Assembly: GCA_910585075.1 (NCBI GenBank)
Contig: CAJUED010000002.1
Location: 112,268-176,267 of the forward strand
Source of the DNA: an uncultured Lachnospiraceae bacterium
GTDB taxonomy: Bacteria; Bacillota; Clostridia; Lachnospirales; Lachnospiraceae
Reading direction: 5' to 3'
DNA: 64,000 nucleotides
In this document: piece after piece, positions 61,110-64,000 of the stretch
How the letters are laid out: every line of letters starts with the position of its first letter
Position numbering within the stretch: position 1 is the first letter of the stretch
The notes under the pieces: model-generated
Databases searched by the model: none
The model's input: the letters and a program-made list of their open reading frames with translations, nothing else
Told to the model about the DNA's origin: nothing
Position numbers and translations under genes: made by a program

Positions 61110-61205
61110 AATCGGGCCGGGAAGGTTCTTCCCCCTGCCCGCCGCGCGGACCGCATGCCGCAAAGCGGCAAATCTCCCACGCAATTTTACGTGTGTGCAG
61201 CCCTG
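61110..61205. repeat. Leader element (family D) upstream of lon
   Basis: Second copy of the element at 51977-52080, in the same orientation relative to the following minus-strand gene. Shared blocks: AATCGGG, GGAAG..TTC, CCCTGCCCGCCGC, CGGAC, AATCT and ACGCAATTTT. The hairpin TGCCGC-AAA-GCGGCA (61156-61170) replaces TGTCAGC-TCT-GCTGACA in the other copy, so pairing is kept while sequence changes. Confidence 0.6.
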
Positions 61206-61217
61206 TGCATAAAACGC

Positions 61218-61243
61218 AAAGTGCCGCCCCCGGGCGGCACTTT
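61218..61243 (-). terminator. clpX terminator
   Basis: AAAGTGCCGCC pairs with GGCGGCACTTT around a four-base loop, directly after the clpX stop codon (61244-61246). The tail on the minus strand is GCGTTTTATG. Confidence 0.82.
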
Positions 61244-62500
61244 CTATCTGACCTTGCGCATTATTTCACGATGTATCAACAGGGGTTCACTGGTTCCTTC
61301 TACCGCACTTTTCGTAATAACGCACTCCTCAATTGTATCGTCTGACGGAATCTGGTACATCACATCCATCATGACCTTTTCCATAATGGAACGAAGTCCC
61401 CTGGCACCCGTCTTCCGCTCGAAGGCCTGACCGGCTATCAGTTTTACCGCATCCTTCTCAAAAGTAAGCTTCACACTGTCCATCTTAAAGAGCTTTTGAT
61501 ATTGCTTGATCAGTGCGCTCTTGGGCTCCGTTAAAATCCTGTAAAGAGCCTTTTCGTCTAAGCCCTGCAGAGACACATTGATAGGCACTCGTCCTACAAA
61601 TTCAGGAATCAGGCCAAATTTCACCAAATCCTGCGGTGTCGTCTCAGCAAGCATCTTGCTGATCTCCTGATTGCCCTTTTCTGCAATCTCCGCCTCAAAT
61701 CCTATGGAATTGCGGTTCAGCCTGTTTTCAATGATCTTCTCAAGGCCGTCGAAAGCCCCTCCGCAGATAAACAGGATATTGGAAGTGTCAACCTGAATCA
61801 GCTCCTGATGCGGATGTTTTCTTCCTCCCTGAGGAGGTACGCTCGCCACCGTTCCCTCAATAATCTTAAGAAGCGCCTGCTGCACGCCCTCACCGGATAC
61901 GTCTCTGGTAATGGAAACATTTTCGCTCTTTTTGGTAATCTTATCAATCTCGTCAATGTAAATGATACCCAGCTGGGCCCGCTCCACATCATAGTCGGCC
62001 GCCTGCAGCAGCTTAAGCAAAATGTTCTCCACATCCTCGCCCACATAACCGGCTTCCGTCAAAGTGGTTGCGTCCGCTATTGCAAAGGGCACATTGATGA
62101 TCTTAGCCAAAGTCTGCGCCAGATAGGTTTTCCCCGAACCGGTGGGCCCTATCATGATGATGTTGCTCTTTTGAAGCTCGACACCATCCAGATCCTGGGG
62201 GGCTGTCACTCTCTTGTAATGATTGTACACAGCCACCGACAGTACCTTCTTTGCTTCCTCCTGCCCTATTACATAATCATCCAGAAATTCTTTGATTTCC
62301 ACAGGCTTCAAGAGGTTGATATTAAATTCTTCCTCTTCTTCAAATTCTTCCTCGTATTCCTCCTCCACAATGTCGGCGCATATCTCCACGCACTCGTCGC
62401 AGATAAACACGCCTGCCGGACCTGCGATCAGTTTTCTGACCTGATCCTGGGTCTTATTGCAGAAGGAACATCTGATGTTATCGGAATTTTTTCCTGCCAT
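61244..62500 (-). CDS. clpX: ATP-dependent Clp protease ATP-binding subunit ClpX
   Basis: A 418-residue unfoldase that feeds proteins to ClpP. The N-terminal zinc domain has CSFC and CDEC, the AAA+ core has GPTGSGKTYLAQTLA, Walker B IIYIDEIDKI, and the sensor 2 region KTGARGLRSI; the IGF-type ClpP-binding loop region is present near RFGLIPEFVGRVP (here FGLIPEFVGRVP). Start MAGKNSDN at 62500 fits the family. It lies 66 bases after clpP on the same strand. Confidence 0.96.
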   Translation of the reverse strand: MAGKNSDNIRCSFCNKTQDQVRKLIAGPAGVFICDECVEICADIVEEEYEEEFEEEEEFNINLLKPVEIKEFLDDYVIGQEEAKKVLSVAVYNHYKRVTAPQDLDGVELQKSNIIMIGPTGSGKTYLAQTLAKIINVPFAIADATTLTEAGYVGEDVENILLKLLQAADYDVERAQLGIIYIDEIDKITKKSENVSITRDVSGEGVQQALLKIIEGTVASVPPQGGRKHPHQELIQVDTSNILFICGGAFDGLEKIIENRLNRNSIGFEAEIAEKGNQEISKMLAETTPQDLVKFGLIPEFVGRVPINVSLQGLDEKALYRILTEPKSALIKQYQKLFKMDSVKLTFEKDAVKLIAGQAFERKTGARGLRSIMEKVMMDVMYQIPSDDTIEECVITKSAVEGTSEPLLIHREIMRKVR

Positions 62501-62566
62501 CTTTTTCCTACCTCTTACCAATATAAATTCTTTGAAACGGTTCAGCCCCTAGCTGTGCTGCCGCCA

Positions 62567-63157
62567 TTAATTTCCTGACCGCTTGTAGATTACTTTGTCG
62601 ATAAGGCCGTAATCCTTAGCCTCCTCAGCGCTCATCCAGTTATCTCTTTCCGTATCCGCTGCAATTACCTCGTAGTCCTTGCCGGTATTTTCCGCCAGCA
62701 TTCTGTTCAGCTTTTCCTTGGTCTGTAAAATATGTTTTGCTGCAATTTCGATTTCCGTGGCCTGCCCCTGGGCGCCTCCAAGGGGCTGGTGAATCATGAT
62801 TTCCGCATTGGGAAGGGCAATTCTTTTTCCCTTGGTACCGCCTGCTAAAAGGAAAGCTCCCATGCTGGCCGCCATACCGATACAGTTGGTAGCCACATCA
62901 CATTTGATATACTGCATGGTATCATAAATTGCCATGCCTGCCGTCACACTTCCACCGGGGCTGTTGATATAGAACTGGATATCCTTTTCCGGATCCTCCG
63001 CCTCCAAAAAAAGCAACTGCGCCACAATCAGGCTTGCCGTAACTTCGTTGACTTCTTCTCCCAGAAAAATGATTCTGTCCTTTAAAAGTCTTGAATAAAT
63101 ATCGTAAGAACGTTCCCCCCTGCTTGTCTGTTCAACGACATAAGGCACCAAACTCAT
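62567..63157 (-). CDS. clpP: ATP-dependent Clp protease proteolytic subunit ClpP
   Basis: A 196-residue serine protease subunit forming the tetradecameric chamber. The catalytic triad is Ser98 (GMAASMGAF), His123 (MIHQPLGG) and Asp172 (TERDNW). Start MSLVPYVVEQ at 63157 is chosen with GGAGG nine bases upstream; the ATG at 63166 is adjacent to GGAGG and unlikely. It lies 142 bases after the trigger-factor gene, with a hairpin in between. Confidence 0.96.
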   Translation of the reverse strand: MSLVPYVVEQTSRGERSYDIYSRLLKDRIIFLGEEVNEVTASLIVAQLLFLEAEDPEKDIQFYINSPGGSVTAGMAIYDTMQYIKCDVATNCIGMAASMGAFLLAGGTKGKRIALPNAEIMIHQPLGGAQGQATEIEIAAKHILQTKEKLNRMLAENTGKDYEVIAADTERDNWMSAEEAKDYGLIDKVIYKRSGN

Positions 63158-63230
63158 TTTACCCATCCTCCTTCATACAAACACGTCCATAACTATCTTT
63201 TACTTCCACACTTTTATCCCGCGTGCAGCG

Positions 63231-63260
63231 AGTCAAAGTCATGCCTGCATGACCTTGACT
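63231..63260. terminator. Hairpin between tig and clpP
   Basis: AGTCAAAGTCATG and CATGACCTTGACT form a 13-base stem with one mismatch around a CCTG loop. It lies just after the tig stop codon (63300) and before clpP. Without a clear T run it could be an attenuator or processing site rather than a full stop. Confidence 0.5.
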
Positions 63261-63299
63261 TCCTGTGTTTCCACCAGCCTGCAGGTTTCGGCAGTCCGA

Positions 63300-64000
63300 T
63301 TAAGCCTCGACAGCCTGCTCTACCGCAAACTCGGCAGCCTTCCTGACTGCAATATCTTCCTTAATCTGCTCTGCGTTCTTCTCCGGAAGATCTTCCTTAA
63401 TCTTCTCCACTTCCATCTGGTAAGCTTCGGCCATTACCTTCAGTTCTTCCTCGAATTCTTCCTCCGTAGCCTGAATATTTTCAGCCTTGACAATAGCCTC
63501 TAACACCAGTCTTGACTTGATCCTCTTCTCAGCCTGGGGTTTAATCTGGGCCATCATATTGTCATAGGAAGTTCCTGTAAACTGAAGATACTGTTCAAAG
63601 GATAATCCCTGCATCTGGATTCTCTGGGCAAACTCATTTACCATCTGCTCCTGCTGTGTGGAGATCATTGCATCCGGAATCTCCATATCGGAATCGTTTA
63701 CAATGGCCTCAATAACAGCCGCTTCCTTCTCATCCTTTGCTTCCTTTTCTTTCCTCTCTGTCAGTGTAGCCTTTACGCTTGCTTTATATTCTTCTAAAGT
63801 ATCAAATTCTGAAACCTCGCTTGCAAACTCGTCGTCCAGTTCAGGAAGTTCCTTCTCCGTAATCCCCTTAACGGTACACTTAAATACGGCTGCCTTGCCT
63901 TTTAAGTCCTCCGCCTGATAATCCTCGGGGAAGGTTACGTTTACTTCCATCTCTTTGTCGATCTCCGCGCCGATTAACTGCTCCTCGAATCCGGGGATAA
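63300..64000 (-). CDS. tig: Trigger factor, C-terminal part (5' end beyond window)
   Basis: The last 233 codons of the ribosome-bound chaperone and peptidyl-prolyl isomerase. The visible part begins with the isomerase domain ending (IPGFEEQLIGAEIDKEMEVN, then VTFPEDYQ and VFKCTVKGI), followed by the helical substrate-binding arms. The usual tig-clpP-clpX order follows. The ribosome-binding N-terminus with its FRKG motif lies outside the window. The internal ATG at 63950 is not a start. The C-terminus is alanine- and glutamate-rich. Confidence 0.93.
   Translation of the reverse strand, partial: IPGFEEQLIGAEIDKEMEVNVTFPEDYQAEDLKGKAAVFKCTVKGITEKELPELDDEFASEVSEFDTLEEYKASVKATLTERKEKEAKDEKEAAVIEAIVNDSDMEIPDAMISTQQEQMVNEFAQRIQMQGLSFEQYLQFTGTSYDNMMAQIKPQAEKRIKSRLVLEAIVKAENIQATEEEFEEELKVMAEAYQMEVEKIKEDLPEKNAEQIKEDIAVRKAAEFAVEQAVEA

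Noticed and set aside
61808..62578. Plus-strand open frame (256 codons) opposite clpX
   Set aside because: Shadow of the clpX coding strand; hydrophobic and His-rich runs come from the reversed codons.

Overview
The window looks like chromosomal DNA of a Gram-positive, low-to-mid GC anaerobe of the Clostridia, most likely a gut Lachnospiraceae. The evidence is the gene content and style: a YesM/YesN system beside a sugar ABC operon without its own ATPase, a glycyl radical enzyme with its activase, a valS T-box leader, an Rrf2-metY pair, strong GGAGG ribosome sites, and the tig-clpP-clpX-lon-engB block. No rRNA, tRNA, CRISPR array or recognisable prophage was seen. The species is not determinable from this sequence alone.

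Layout. 0-10 kb is a carbohydrate locus: a cut pyridoxal/pyridoxamine kinase gene, then a minus-strand operon (solute-binding lipoprotein, two permeases, GH2 beta-mannosidase) facing a plus-strand YesM/YesN two-component system. 10-15.4 kb holds an AraC regulator, a glycyl radical enzyme of unassigned substrate, its radical-SAM activase and an SDR reductase. 15.5-24.5 kb is mostly household: birA, an inactive-looking LytM protein with bactofilin, malQ, azlCD, an iron-sulfur flavoprotein and aspS. 24.6-26.5 kb holds an HPt protein and an ECF sigma factor paired with a small membrane protein whose outer domain resembles the FtsX extracellular domain. 26.7-31.8 kb has metY with an Rrf2 regulator and several small proteins. 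31.8-36.2 kb looks accessory: a PD-(D/E)XK/AAA protein, an AP2-domain protein, a tyrosine recombinase and a second copy of the flavoprotein. 36.2-45.3 kb has a lipoprotein, an OmpR-type two-component system and a compact type IV pilus-like operon (gspF, four small membrane proteins, pilT) behind a transglutaminase. 45.5-52 kb has valS with its T-box and a frameshifted glycoside hydrolase. 52-64 kb is household again, ending in the proteolysis block engB-lon-clpX-clpP-tig (tig is cut by the window end).

The most interesting points are: (i) the sigma factor/FtsX-ECD pair, a candidate cell-envelope sensor; (ii) the pilus-like operon whose pilin-like proteins lack a normal prepilin cleavage motif; (iii) the glycyl radical enzyme with a GCGE active-site motif; (iv) the bactofilin paired with a LytM domain that seems to have lost its metal ligands; and (v) several families of short intergenic repeats. 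One family carries the ribosome-binding site of the next gene, and another forms similar leaders upstream of lon and of the broken glycoside hydrolase, with stems kept although their sequence differs.

All function calls rest on reading the translated sequences against remembered family motifs; no database search was run.
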